Shown: positions 35,336-47,799 of the stretch, in pieces
Layout: every line of letters begins with the position of its first letter
Position numbering within the stretch: the stretch's first letter is position 1
Assembly: GCA_003254905.1 (NCBI GenBank)
Contig: QANU01011901.1
Location: forward strand, 1,127,176-1,191,175
Reading direction: 5' to 3'
DNA from: Nissolia schottii
Taxonomy: Eukaryota; Streptophyta; Magnoliopsida; Fabales; Fabaceae
DNA length: 64,000 bases
Translations under genes and position numbers: made by a program
Notes under the pieces: model-generated
Databases searched by the model: none
What the model saw: the letters and a program-made list of their open reading frames with translations, nothing else
Told to the model about the DNA's origin: nothing

Positions 35336-35865
35336 AGTTGGCTTTAGTTTTAGTAAGAAGAAAAAATAAATCCAAAAGCAAGGCTGTAGAGACAAAAGTC
35401 CATATTGTGCCCCTGCAGAAAAGTGTTGTCCTTGCACAGTTTCAAATGTACAACTGAGGGTGAGGATTGTTGGTTTTTTTTTTTTTTTTAAGATGTGGAT
35501 CTATTACCATCACTCGTTAGTCTGTCTTCAGGACCATTTAAGTTTAGCGATATTAACTCGTGTCATATCTTTCAAAACAAGAATATAAATGAAGAAATAT
35601 TTCTATTGTTTTAATGATTAAATTTGGCTATTAATTACAATATTGTTATTTATTGAATAGATAGAATACTAAAGAATTTTCTCAGACGTATATATTGATT
35701 CGGTCATTTTTTTTATACAAATATCCAATTATTTACAGGCATGCCTTTAAAAAGTGTTTGATTTTTGTAATAGCTATCTAGAAAGGAAATTGATTATCTC
35801 AAGCGAAATTATTGTCATGAGTTTAAACTAGATTTCTCATTATTAATTAAGCAGGTGAAACTTAT

Positions 35866-36333
35866 ATATGGTTAGAAATGTGAAGCATGCTCACAAAAAA
35901 TAACGGGGGAGAGTAGTGATTTGGAGACTTATAAGCATGCACATGCACAGGTGTGTGTATCTGTGCACATGCCATTAAATAGGAGGAAAGAAGTGGATAA
36001 AAGAGCACACATTATCTTTTTTGAAGAAGTGCTTCCTTTCCTCAATTTTTGATTTAGATGCACCACCGGAACCAGGATTATAAAGAAACAGTCAATCAAT
36101 AAGGAGCTTATGTATCTGGTTATTAGCATGGCACAATGACGAGTTGATAAAAATGATATTGTAAATGGAGAAAAATGTGAATTGAGACAAAAAAAAAAAT
36201 TAATTCAAAAGTTCACACTTCATAATGATATACTCTTTATAATAAGGAAAAAGGATTGGTCACTCTCATCTAGATGTGTAACTAACCATGAAAGATTGCA
36301 CAATGTCAAAGGTGACTTCAGAGCTGCTTACTA
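35866..36333 (-). pseudogene. Inverted partial copy of RDM4 exon 3–intron 4
   Basis: On the minus strand this reproduces the last part of exon 3 (AGCAGCTCTGAAGT…ACCTTTGACATTGTGC), intron 3, exon 4 and the start of intron 4 of the gene ending 530 bp upstream. It lacks about 45 bp of intron 3 and six bases of exon 4, and the intron 3 acceptor AG is changed (TTTCTTTATAATCC), so it could not splice normally. It is a gene fragment, not a gene. Whether it came from this locus or a paralogue cannot be told here. Confidence 0.9.
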
Positions 36334-37808
36334 AGATGCTCGGAAAAAATAACATTTATACAGGGGTGGCATCGGCACCTTGAGATAAGACAGGAAAATT
36401 ATAAGGAAAAATAATTATGGGGCCTCCTGGCAAATGTTTTGGTCTTTTTGGGTCAGCATTATGGGTTAAACATAACCCAAGATAATAGTGGGCTTTCTTT
36501 CAGCTTGCAAATTAGGTTTCTTTATGGGTCAAATTTGAGCTCACCCCAGATATAATTATATCGACTTGTCTCAACATTGGGCCTGACCTCTTTCGTAAAT
36601 TTTTGCTCTTTGATCTCACGCTTTATTCATGACCGAAAAGATGAAAAAAGTACAACTTTTTTGTTCTTGGGTCCAAGCCACATCTTTTGCCTTCGTAAGT
36701 GGCCTTTCCATGGTTATTTATCAATACAGGTTAACTGAAAAAAAACGTTGCCATCGTAAACCCATCCTCGTTAAGGCCCTCGTCCAAAGATTCAATGTTC
36801 AAGACAAAAGAAACATCACTATTATCTTATGGTAAAAAAGATCATTACCATTTCCTAGCAATGCTATTTAGCAAAAAATGAGCACTTACCAAAAAGAGCA
36901 ATGCTTTTCAGATATTTTACACAAAAGCAAAAAATTCTGATTCTCGAAGGATTTGTTGTTTATGATACTTTGTTGTTTTTGGCGTAAAATGAACCATTGA
37001 TCTGTAAAGCATTGCTTTGTTGTTTGATTATTTCACAGTTTCGCCTTTGAGAATCAGAAGCAAGCAACCATACTCAAAAATGCTCCTTATACTTTTGCTT
37101 TTTCTGGCGACACGTGGGAAGCAGTGAGAACCTTGATCGAATGTGTAGGACATGTGTAGAAAATTTTTAAAATCACACTTATCCAACAATATTTCCATTC
37201 ATAAAGGCTATCACGCACAGCCACAAAGCAGAAGCGATACGGCAGGAACTGAATAATCTAATCAGTTACTCTAATAATATAAAATAAGGAAAGTCAACCA
37301 AAGAAGCAAAGCAATCCCCAACCCCCTCGTTGCCTAAACAAAAGGAAAAGCAAATGAACAATCTTTTAATTTTTATTTATTTTCCTAAACTACGTACGAG
37401 AGTGTACTTACTTTTAATTCGTTTGCCTTTGTCTAAATTATTATTACTATTTTATAGACAGAAGGATGTGGAAGCACAAAAAAAAAATACTGTGAAGTAT
37501 AAACACTATCTAATTAATTAATTGATCTGAATCGATTTACTATACTAATCGATAAGATGCTTTACGTTACTCAACCGTACCTTTATCAAAGAGAAACGCG
37601 TCACCACCACAACCAAGCAAAGCAAAGCACAGAACTCAGACGGGGCATTGCCATTTAACCAAAAAAAGAAAAAGGATGATTTAACGAATCAAATCATGGT
37701 CAAGGTCAAAATCAACAATAAAGATAGAGAATTACAAGATGGCGAAAATTATGACACCACAAACCAATCACAATCATCATGTTGGTTTCGTGTGAAAATA
37801 CGAAGCAC
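36334..37808. other. Intergenic DNA upstream of the epoxide hydrolase
   Basis: No gene supported. The frame at 36629–36835 has no recognisable features. The final few hundred bases are the epoxide hydrolase promoter region. Confidence 0.45.
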
Positions 37809-37816
37809 TATAAATC
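37809..37816 (+). promoter_or_regulatory. TATA box of the epoxide hydrolase gene
   Basis: TATAAATC, 76 bp upstream of the ATG at 37885. Its position argues that the in-frame upstream extension to 37648 is not translated. Confidence 0.6.
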
Positions 37817-37884
37817 ATATCCGTACTCACCACCATAGAGTTAAGCTAACACTACTCAAGAGAAACAAAGAAAGTAAGAAAGAG

Positions 37885-39399
37885 ATGGAGGACGAAGGGA
37901 TAGAGCATCGCATGGTGAATGTGAACGGCATAAACATGCACATAGCAGAGAAGGGCAATAAAGAAGGTTGCTTGATCCTCTTCATCCACGGATTCCCTGA
38001 CCTATGGTACTCCTGGCGCAAACAGATTGCAGCGCTAGCCTCCCTAGGCTACCGCTGCATTGCCCCTGACCTCCGTGGCTTCGGCGACACAGAAGCCCCC
38101 GCGGAGCCCACCGCCTACACCACTCTCCACGTGGTGGGTGACCTTGTGGGGCTTCTTGACGCCGTGACCGCGGAGGGAGAGAAGGTGTTTGTGGTGGGCC
38201 ATGACTGGGGAGCCCTCATGGCCTGGTACCTCTGCCTCTACCGCCCTGATAGGGTCAAGGCTCTGCTTAACATGAGCGTCGCCTTCAGCCCCAGAAATCC
38301 CAAAATGAAGCCCCTTGACACCTTAAGAGCTGTTTATGGAAATGACTACTATATCTGCAGATTTCAGGTTTTTTGTTTGGCCCTAAAATAACTCCGTTTC
38401 TGTTGATGCTGTAGCATATACTTTTAGTTATTTCTTTTTGTCTTTTGCTATATGATTGTTGTGACCAAATGATGTTTTATATAATATTTTATCGTTCTAG
38501 CTAGGTTTTATATTATAGATAGGTTTTGGGTGCCAATTTAAGTGGGTTTGATGATTGATTAATATAGGAGCCGGGAGAAATTGAAGCTGAGTTTGCACAG
38601 ATTGGAACTAAGAGAGTGCTGCAGGAATTTCTGACATACAGAACCCCTGCCCCTCTTTATCTGCCTAAGGGTAAAGGATTTGGGCATTCATTTGACTCTC
38701 AAATTGAGTTGCCCTCATGGCTATCTGAAGAAGAATGTGACTATTATGCAGCCAAATATGAAAAGTCTGGCTTCACTGGGGGATTGGCATACTATAGGAA
38801 TTTGGATCGGTACGTTACTCCTAACCCCTATTTTGTTCGTTACTATTATTATTTCCCCAATAAATACTAGACCATAGTTTACTTATTATGCTTAAAAACA
38901 AATTTAACTTTAAAGATACATGTATAATGAAATAATGTTTATAACTGTTACCGACAAAGTTCTTCTAGGAAGGTCGATCGGTCATGAAGTTAAGAAAAGG
39001 CTGAGACATTTTAGTAGACTGATCAGCCTTCCTAAAACTTTGTCCGGAACAATAACCAACAGTTTTGTAGCTTGAACTCTTACCTTGATTTATTATTCCT
39101 TGCTAAGCAAACATAATTCATTTATTTGATTGCTTCCTTGTTGAATATGCAGTAACTGGGAGCTAACTGCTCCGTGGACTGGTGCTAAAATAAAGGTGCC
39201 AGTGAAGTTTATAGTGGGTGATATAGACCTGACCTATAATGCACCGGGGGCGAAGGACTACATTCACAAAGGTGGGATGAAGAGAGATGTGCCGCTTCTG
39301 GAAGAAGTGGTTGTGATTGAAGGAGCAGGGCACTTCGTCAACCAAGAAAGGCCTGAAGACATCAACAAACACATCCATGACTTCTTTACAAACTTCTAA
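37885..39399 (+). CDS. Soluble epoxide hydrolase (alpha/beta hydrolase), 323 aa
   Basis: It hydrolyses epoxides, in plants typically epoxy fatty acids of cutin and defence lipids, to diols; this class is usually cytosolic or peroxisomal. Three exons: 37885–38367, 38568–38809 and 39153–39399, all GT–AG and in phase. Residues 35–39 are the oxyanion HGFPD motif. D107 in GHDWG (105–109) is the nucleophile. Y156 and Y237 are the lid tyrosines that activate the epoxide. D267 (GDIDLTY) and H302 (GAGHF) complete the triad. Length and spacing match potato StEH1 (as I recall, D105, Y154, Y235, D265, H300) with a constant shift of two. The start was chosen at 37885 because the TATA box lies 76 bp upstream. 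No peroxisomal SKL tail is present (ends FFTNF). The gene looks complete. Confidence 0.95.
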
Positions 39400-39413
39400 C
39401 TTGTAGCTCAAGG

Positions 39414-39749
39414 TGGCATCGCCGTCTTCTTCTTTCGGTTGGCTTGTGTGTTTCGGTTCTTGCTGTGTCTGCGTCTTCATCCTTCACTTCTTGTTCATAG
39501 TATTCTCATGGTGTGTGTCGTCCATGAACAACTCTAGTAGAAGCTCTCATGTTCTATAGAATAAGAGTGATATGTGAATCATGGCATCGCCGTCTTCTTC
39601 CTTCGGTTGGCTTGTGTGTTTCGGTTCTTGCTGTGTCTGCGACTTCATCCTTCACTTCTTGTTCATAGTATTCTCATGGTGTGTGTCGTCCATGAACAAC
39701 TATAGTAGAAGCTCTCATGTTCTATAGAATAAGAGTGATATGTGAATCA
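39414..39749 (+). repeat. 168-bp tandem duplication in the epoxide hydrolase 3' region
   Basis: Copy 1 is 39414–39581 and copy 2 is 39582–39749, near-identical (differences such as TTCTTTCGG/TTCCTTCGG, TGCGTC/TGCGAC, AACTCT/AACTAT). Each contains CTATAGAATAAGAG, a possible poly(A) signal context. It starts 15 bp after the stop codon, so the 3' UTR is effectively doubled. Confidence 0.95.
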
Positions 39750-40571
39750 TGTTAATTGTGGATGAACAGAATGCATATTTCCCACCCACTGTAGAAGGGT
39801 AACTAAGAAACGTTGAACAAATAACAAGAACTTACAAACCACTGAATATCTCAATCATTCTTTCCCAGCAGGATTTTTTTACGATGAAACACAATTGTAT
39901 TGGTAGTTTAGTTGAATGCTTTAGCTTTTCTGGCAGTGAACATAGTAATTGAAGGAGTTGACATGAAATAATCTCAAAAGGTTATCACTGGCAAAATATT
40001 TCTTTGTCCCAGTTAAGGCTCCCATAACAAAACAAAAAGTATTTCGATGCTTGCTTCTTTTAGACCATGATAGTTATTCGTGCCACCGTTTTGATTGGAT
40101 ATTCGGTCGCAAAATATACTGTTTTTTTTTTTCTTTTTGGGTCATGGCATTGTTGTTATAATAACCACAGCTACCATTTTTTAAACGAGCCACTATGGCA
40201 CTATGGACCAATTGTGTGCAGTTGTAACTACAATATCATGCAAGCAAAGACTCCCTAAGCTATGCAAGGCAGTAAAAATTCAAGAGATTTCATTCAAAGA
40301 AACACTTCTAAGCCAAACAAGACAGCTTCGACCATAGAGTGGTCATAATCATTATTTTCCACAGTACCTAGCTTTTTCATGTGAGATTTTTGAAACAGCG
40401 CCAGTTCAGTGACCATAAATATTAAATAGAAATCAAACTGATTAAGTGGCATATTGCCTCTTGAACTCTGAGTAATACAGAGGTTTTACGATGTTCCCCC
40501 ACTTTGTTTCTCCTTGGAAGAGATCCTCTGCTGCAGAATTGAAGTACCCCGCCTGTAATTAGAAGCACATA
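39750..40571. other. Intergenic region between converging genes
   Basis: This lies between the 3' ends of the plus-strand epoxide hydrolase and the minus-strand FAHD1-like gene. No gene is supported. Confidence 0.5.
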
Positions 40572-43003
40572 TCAAGAACTTGAAGGCTTTTTTCTTTTTT
40601 CAACATTAAACTGTACGTCCACGAGGTCTGTAATGCCCGCAGTAATTGTTTGACCTTCTTTCACAGGGCCAACACCTGGGGGAGTGCCTGCACATCATCA
40701 TCATCATAATCACACGTTATCAAAGACATTTTTTTATCAAGTAAAATATAGCACAAGGTGAAATATTATCGCAATACCAGTCAGTATTACATCTCCCTCA
40801 AACAATGTCATAACAGAACTTATGTGGCTAATTAGAAATGGGATCTTAAAGATCATGTCCTTGGTTGAGCCCTTCTGCCGAATCTCCTTGTCCACCTACA
40901 TCAGTACATAATCCATTTCTCTGTGCTCAGTTTAAGGATTAAAATGCACCATTGAACCATTGCACGATCAGTCATAACAAAACCAAATGTTAAAGAGAGA
41001 AGTGAAAAAATATCTCCGACCTTTAACCATAATTCTAGATCATCAGGGTTTGGCACCAGATTCTTGGGTAACTGCATAAAATAAATGAATAAATAATACA
41101 CTTGTATAATACAGCTTATAATACAAGTAGATGAGCAAAAGCTAAGGTTTATTGGTGACTGACTCATTACTTGAAGAATTTTAAATTTCACCCCGAAGAG
41201 TGGATATATAATCAAATACAGAACCAACGGAACTACATGCATAGGAAGCTGGTAAAAGATCTTCATTTATTGCGAAAGCCCATATTACGAATTTACAAGC
41301 GACATATTAGCAGGGAGTCAAATGTGCTAGTGTGATGTATAGTCAGTAGATTAAATTCATTGCAAAAGCTAGCAATGACTGAGCATTGTATTATCATTAT
41401 CTTTAGTTCTTGGCTCCTTAACTGTCTGAGCGAATTCATTTCTCCAATATTGCCCTCAAAAATAGTTTCAGCACACAATAAGATTCATAGGATACAATTT
41501 CTTACAACAGAACTAATTGGTGTGAAAGTGTCCTGGCCTTTCGCCAAAGTCCATGGAAGACCTGCAGACTAACGGTAAAAAGGGGGAAAAAAGGAATCCG
41601 TGTCAATTATTTGGTTATGAGAACATCATATCTAAATTGCACAGATAAAATTATCTTAGCAGAAAAATATAACACTTTCCAAAAGAAAAGAGAATTAAGT
41701 AATTAACACCCAAATTATTTCATACCTGTTTACTTCCCAAAAGCTTAAGTTTTGCTTTACAGATTCTTTTGTGTGTGCGAAAATATTTTCTGCATCTGTT
41801 GGTGATTGGTGAAATGATTTTCGGAAGAAAAAAAAAATTCAATTGTTTAATTTAACATTCAAAGGCAAATATTTTCTCAACCAACTGTAAGCTTTCTTCA
41901 AGAAGGGAAGTCATTTTCCTGAACAAATGCATTATTCTGTATAATAATCGCTCATGGTGAAAATATTTTTAGAGAATCTTATTTTGAAAACGGTTTCTGA
42001 GAGCTCTTTTCATGTAAAAGCATACCCCCACTATAGTGATTTTCTGTAAAAATAAACAAACGTTGAATATTACAGTCTAGTCTCTACCCTAATACAGCAT
42101 TGGTTTGGAACTGTGGCAAGCCTTCTTAGTTCACCATTAAGTCATACAATTTTCATAGGTCAAGAAACTATCTTTTGGTGCCTCGGTGAGTAATTGGCCA
42201 CAGATCCACTAATGATGATGAAACTGGTTTGTAAAGATGAAGTGAAATTAAACTGCTAAGTAACTCCTCTCCTCGTTTGCCTAATGCTAGAAGATGATAT
42301 GCATGTTATCTATCTCCCTAAACATTAAAAGTGAGATGGAATTTTGCCAAAAATTCGTGGTTGATCACATTCCGAGTTACACAAAGGGGGAAAAAACGTA
42401 CCTTTGCGGAAGATTGCAAGTCCCTGGCAGTCATATCCAGCGCGAGTGCATAACCTGATGATATACCAAAATGCATCTTTACTTGTCAATTGTCATAATG
42501 GCTCAAACAAAACAGAACAAGTAACCTCCTCAGCATAACAACAATAACACCTTCAATCAGCTGAAATAAGAATCATTTAACATGATATAATAAAGACAAT
42601 AAAAATCCCACTTGATTAAATTTCATAGATGCATCATTTACAACAGAAGTTGCAAAACAAGACCTTAAAGCCAAGATGATTTACCAGCAACATAATCCAT
42701 GGCAGAGGATTGGGGCACATCACGAGCTTTCTTGGCGATGACCACAGCCAGCTCGACCTCATGATGCAGAGAACCCTCGTTGTGTGGGATTTGAATAGTT
42801 CCACCATTTTCCAAGTAAGACGAAGTGGGCTTCATAAACAGCACCGGCTCCTGAAAAACAACTATAAAATATTTGGACATACCCAATAGCTTGTTGGATT
42901 AAAGTTACAATCTTTTAACAGTAAAGATTGGAAATTTGATGGAAGGTGGGATGATTCAGGTTAGGGAAGGAATTAGAGTGATTGGTTGCAGCTTAGAAAC
43001 AGA

Positions 43004-43041
<38 letters not shown>

Positions 43042-43147
43042 TGGGAACGGCGTTGCCTAATTCTTTGGCGTGGGCAGCGTAGTTTCTGCCAACAGCGACG
43101 ATCTTGGTGCTCAATTGAAGGAGCTTCTCACAAGCTACCGCTGCCAT
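40572..43147 (-). CDS. FAHD1-like acylpyruvate hydrolase, 224 aa
   Basis: A fumarylacetoacetate hydrolase (FAH) domain protein. Animal FAHD1 cleaves acylpyruvates and decarboxylates oxaloacetate in mitochondria; the plant substrate is inferred. Seven exons on the minus strand: 43147–43040, 42850–42685, 42454–42402, 41568–41506, 41071–41021, 40895–40778 and 40687–40572, all GT–AG and phase-consistent. Motifs in order are IVAVGRNYAAHAKELGNAVP (17–36), EPVLFMKPTSSY, HHEVELAVVI with metal ligands E67 and E69, GYALALDMTARDLQ with D98, GLPWTLAKGQDTFTPIS, LELWLKVDKEIRQKGSTKDM, ISHISSVMTLFEGDVILTGT and PPGVGPVKEGQTI. The start is the ATG at 43147 (the upstream in-frame codon is TTG). Exon 1 ends directly against a (CT)n repeat, so its donor is GTCTCT, non-consensus. 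The C-terminal EKRKKPSSS is the least certain part. Confidence 0.93.
43013..43038. repeat. (GA)n microsatellite abutting a splice donor
   Basis: About 13 GA units on the plus strand, read as (TC)n on the minus strand. It begins two bases into intron 1 of the FAHD1-like gene, so it forms the donor's +3 onward sequence. Confidence 0.9.
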
Positions 43148-43159
43148 TTCCCTCTTCTC

Positions 43160-43910
43160 CAAACTCTGCGTTGCTTCTGTTCTCGCTCCTCAAATTTTCT
43201 ACTTCGACAATGACCCACACACGGCGTGTCGTTTTGCTCTGTTAGCTAATATATTCGTTAGAGAAATTTAAATACATTTTATAACATTATTCTTGTCTTT
43301 TTAATCACACTTATTGTAACCAATAATAATAATAATAATAAATACCTTAAATAATTAATACTATTTCATCTTATTCATCTAATAATGTTAGAGTGAATTT
43401 CTATCTTCTTATAAGAAAATTAAATATCTTTATAGTGACATTGTAATGCTTTTTTCGGGTTTATTATTTCTTAGTAGCTTACCCCCTTAGTGCATTTCAT
43501 TTTAAAAAATACTTTGGATACCTATAAATCTATATATCAACCAACACATCATGTCATCCATCAAAATTGTGTCGATTAATAAGTAAGGTCATATATTAAT
43601 TTTATTACGCATTACTCTTTCTTATCTATACGTCGTCCACTTTTCACGGGAGAAAGCGTTTACTAAACTATGCTCGAGTATAATGTACGAGTAACATACA
43701 CAATCCAAAAAAAATGTCTTGCTTACCTCATTATATGTTTCAAATTCAAAACTAAGGGGGCATTTGTTGATCAGAATAACTATGATCATTTTGTTTTAAA
43801 ATGTTAAATTTGCTTGATATAAAATGTTATAGTTCATATATTTCATATTTTGGTTAACATTAAGATTAACCAAGTAAATTACAACTCCAGTAATCGTCCC
43901 TGTGTGTTAA
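43160..43910. other. FAHD1-like promoter region and intergenic DNA
   Basis: AT-rich, with an (AAT)n run at about 43323–43341. It contains the promoter of the minus-strand FAHD1-like gene and, at the right, the 3' flank of the E2 gene. No gene is supported. Confidence 0.5.
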
Positions 43911-43917
43911 ACAAATT

Positions 43918-46900
43918 TCATCTCAGATGCAACATGAGGAGCTCTGGCTTTTCAATTAATTGTTTCCATTCATTGCAAAACCTTGCAACCGTTGCTCCAT
44001 CCAAAACTCTATGATCTGCACCAATATTAACCTGTAAGCAGGGAAAAAAAAACGTATCAGACAGATAGATAGTGCAGTTCACTTCATCTTCTAACCAACT
44101 CAAAAAATCTTAATAATAAATAGCAACATATGATTAAAAATAAAGGATAACTAGCGGAGAAATTTTGTATTCATAGTTCAAATGTGCTTACCATTTTCAA
44201 CCCCCAACAAACAAAAAAGAAAGAAATCTTTTTATTTGCCAACTTTGATGAAAGTTCAACCTTTATATATAAGTCTAACTATTGCTAAATCATAAAATGC
44301 ATTGAAAAGGAAAGGAAAGACAAACTCAGCAGTCATCTACAACCATTGGAGACTACCATAGTTTTTTTTTCCTTTAAAAATGTCTTATTTTTAATTTGCT
44401 CATTGAATTTACCAATGCAAATATGCAAGACTTACAGTCATGAGTGATGCAGGATACACATTTCCATCATCAGAAAACTGCGGAACTTTCTGAATCCGAC
44501 CAATGGCAATAATAGCGACTTCAGGCAGATTGAGAAGAGGGGAACCACACTTTCCACCAATTGCTCCAATGTTGCTTAAAGTAATTGTCCCGCCAGATAT
44601 ATCCTCCGAAGTTAACTTGTTATCTGAAGCTAGTTGTTGCAACCTTGCCAGCTCTTTGGTTATCTTAGCAAACAAAGAAAATTAGATTAATACGAACAGG
44701 CACATAATGTCTTGGGACAGAAGTATATTCTTTCCCTTTGTAATGAGTTAGAGAAAATAGCCTCTACATGTCTTCACTAATGAGACAGATTTGAGAAAAC
44801 TAACAATTACATTCAAGCCAGAAACAGCAAAAAATGTTACGTTGAGAACTGAAGTTTATTCTGTTTATGCATTTCAAATCATGAATCAACTTTATCTTCA
44901 TAGCTCTATAACCATTCAGCAATAACTGTGATGCACTTCTATAATAGAAAAGAATGAAAACTAACCTCCAAGGTTGAAAGAGACTGAACATTCTTTATGT
45001 TTGGTACAACTAGACCGTATGGAGTTGCCATGGCAATCCCAATGTTGTGTGAACCTATAGCAAATAAATCATTGAATTAACAGCCACCAAATATCAATCA
45101 ACACTAACCAGAAAAAGGTTCAACATCAAGTACATTTTTAAGCCCACTACTAACACGAGAATAATGTAAAAAGATTATCCTTTAAAACATATGATCAAGA
45201 TCACTGCCTCAGAGCAAGATACTCTAGGTGATAAAAAACTTCTCAAACACCCGCATCATATGAAAGAAATCAATATGTATACAAAGACAGTAGATCTACT
45301 TGAAGGTTAATTTAAAAATATATAAGTGCCATTAAGCCAAAGAGAAAAAATTGGGTAATGAGAACAACCTTTTCATCAAAATATAATTGTTCAATTTTAT
45401 AATAAGTGTTGCTTTATCCCTGAATTAGTAATTTTAAATTAAGAGAAAGCCTTACATTCAATATACATAAATTTCAAACAAAATAAAGCTTCACAGAAGG
45501 GCAGCGAAAGGCATATCAATAGTTCACCCAGTTATGTATAAGAAACAAACCTTTGAGTATAACCTCCAATGAATCCTCTTTGAAGCAACTATTCATAAAG
45601 GGGTACTTGATGAGGGCCATTGACAGTGATTTGATTAATGTTGGAAGGAAAGTGTGCTTGACATCTGGATAAGGATTATTTTTCTGAAAAGATGTTTTAA
45701 GCTCCACTAGGGCATTGCAGTTTATCTCGTCTACATAATGGAAATGCGGAACTTTAGCAGCTAAAGACATTGATTTTACCATTGCTCTTTGATATCCCCT
45801 ACAAAAAGTAAAGGAAAGAAAATATCGTTAACTTTCATACTATTGCAACACTCAAGTTCATCACAGTTTTCTTATAAAAGGGTTTGTCTGCTAAGAAATA
45901 ATGACAGGTTAACATACATGATACATCACCATCTCATCAGAAAAAGAAAAAAGAAAAAAAGAAAAGGGTTCAAATTCATAGTTGCTTGCAATTTTACCTA
46001 AGGGGAAGTATCCTGTCCTCAGATGATGACTCATATTCTTTAGCATCATCACATTTGTATCCTTGTGCTCCTCGAGGCTGTTCTCCATGATCAGCAGACA
46101 AAACAGAAGATGCATTCTCAATGAATCCTTTCTTGGTGACAAAATTGAGCACATCTTCTTTTAATACCATTCCATCTCTTCCGGTTCCATGTACTTCATT
46201 TATATCTATACCATGCTGCTTTGCTAGACACCTTACAGCAGGTGTTGATAGAACTCCAGCATGTTTCCCATTGGCAGGATCAGAATCTAATGACTTTGCA
46301 TTATCTAAATCACCTAAAGTTACTGCAGTAATATCAGATTCATCAACTAATATCTGATTAGTATTAGGCGACTTTGCATTTTCTGAACTACCAATAGCCA
46401 CCGAAGGAAACACATGCTCATCAACTGATATCTTTAAAAGGGTTTCTCCAACCTGCAATTTTACCCAACAGAAGCTCAAATGTATCTGTAATCCCATCTC
46501 ACATAACCAAATAATGAATATAAGATTTAGGTCATTAAATTTCTATATCTTCCTCATATATATCTTCCCCATACATATATTAAAAAGGGTACACATATAT
46601 TATTTCCAACATTTAGAGATTTCAAATCTCACCTTTACAATATCACCGGGAAGATATAGAATATTAGCCACTTTTCCTTTGTAACGACTTGTAATTTCTA
46701 TAGTAGCTTTATCACTTTGAACTTCACAAAGTGGTTGAAAGTCCTCAACATAATCCCCCTGCCAATATGACATAATGAATTGTTCAGAAAAAATTATTTA
46801 AAAGGATGGCTATGTCTAACGGAATAGAGAACGGCAACCCGCAACAAACTTTTGCACAAAAAAGTTACAACTGGCTTAAGCAAAACATTGAATGTTTGTC

Positions 46901-47783
46901 AGATTAACAGACAGTTTTCAAATGAAAATAGAGCACCCATATCTGAACTTTCTGAAAGTAAAAAAAACACTAACAAAGTAGTATGTTGTAGCTTCCTTTT
47001 CATGGTAAGGAGTGTTTGTATGTGAAAAGCTTATAATCATGGGAACAAGTCGGCACAAACACCAGTCAGGAATTCACTCACCTCTTGGACATACCATTTG
47101 AGAAGCTCACATTCTGCAATACCTTCGCCGGTTTGTGCCAGCGGCACATCAACTATCTTGCCCACCGGAAGATCCACCGCAGGTTGAGCAGAATAGCAAT
47201 ATCTCCTCAGATGCATAAAATTGAACTACAGAATAAAAAATTCAACAGATAAGCTGAAAAACTCAAACTGATCACAAATCCACTTACAAAGGGTTCCAAT
47301 AATAACCAAACTAGTAAACAACTTTTAATTGTTTTGCTTGGTAACATGATTATATAACTGATTGAAGCAACTAAGTAGCGGACAATCATCACAGCAACAA
47401 CAACTCGTAAATCATACATCAAAAGTCAAGCTGATAATGGCACTAACAGATACCAACAAATTCAATGTAATTCCAGTCAAAATAAATTTCCAGCAACCCA
47501 TCATTTATCAAAGTGCGCACAACTTCAGCAAAACAAAACAAGCAAGTCCAAGTGATGAAGCTCAATTAAAAGAAGAATAACATCAGCAAGGGAACTCGCT
47601 CACATCTATGTAGGCATTATTAGCTTTAGAGTGCAGAGCAGAGGCAGCGGATGAACAACCAGAACAGAACCTCTCAGAGGGAGCTGAGGCCGGCGAAGCA
47701 GAGGAGGTCCGGGACACGGATGGCCGGAGAAATCGCCGGGCGGAGGCGCAAAGTCTCCTCTGCCACAACCGGCTGCCAAGCAT
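43918..47783 (-). CDS. BCE2: Branched-chain 2-oxoacid dehydrogenase E2 subunit, 527 aa
   Basis: The dihydrolipoyl acyltransferase core of the mitochondrial complex that degrades Leu, Ile and Val 2-oxoacids. Eight exons on the minus strand: 47783–47604, 47225–47082, 46758–46633, 46452–45998, 45798–45551, 45054–44966, 44663–44436 and 44031–43918; every junction is GT–AG and in phase. Residues 1–50 are Arg/Ser/Ala-rich without acids until E37, a typical mitochondrial presequence ([20 protein letters not shown]). The lipoyl domain spans about 76–155 with lipoyl lysine K125 ([10 protein letters not shown]). A linker of about 60 residues follows. The E3-binding domain is at about 216–255 ([26 protein letters not shown]). 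The catalytic domain runs from about 300 and ends with H497 and D501 of DHRVLDG. Length fits plant BCE2. The gene looks intact; Arabidopsis homologues are dark/starvation induced (established for DIN3). Confidence 0.96.
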
Positions 47784-47799
47784 CGTTCTTACGTGTCAA

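Noticed and set aside
35929-36129. A 66-aa minus-strand gene
   Set aside because: It is the inverted fragment of RDM4 exon 4 and its introns; it is not an independent gene.
37648-37884. N-terminal extension of the epoxide hydrolase
   Set aside because: A TATA box lies inside it, and the family starts at the equivalent of the ATG at 37885.
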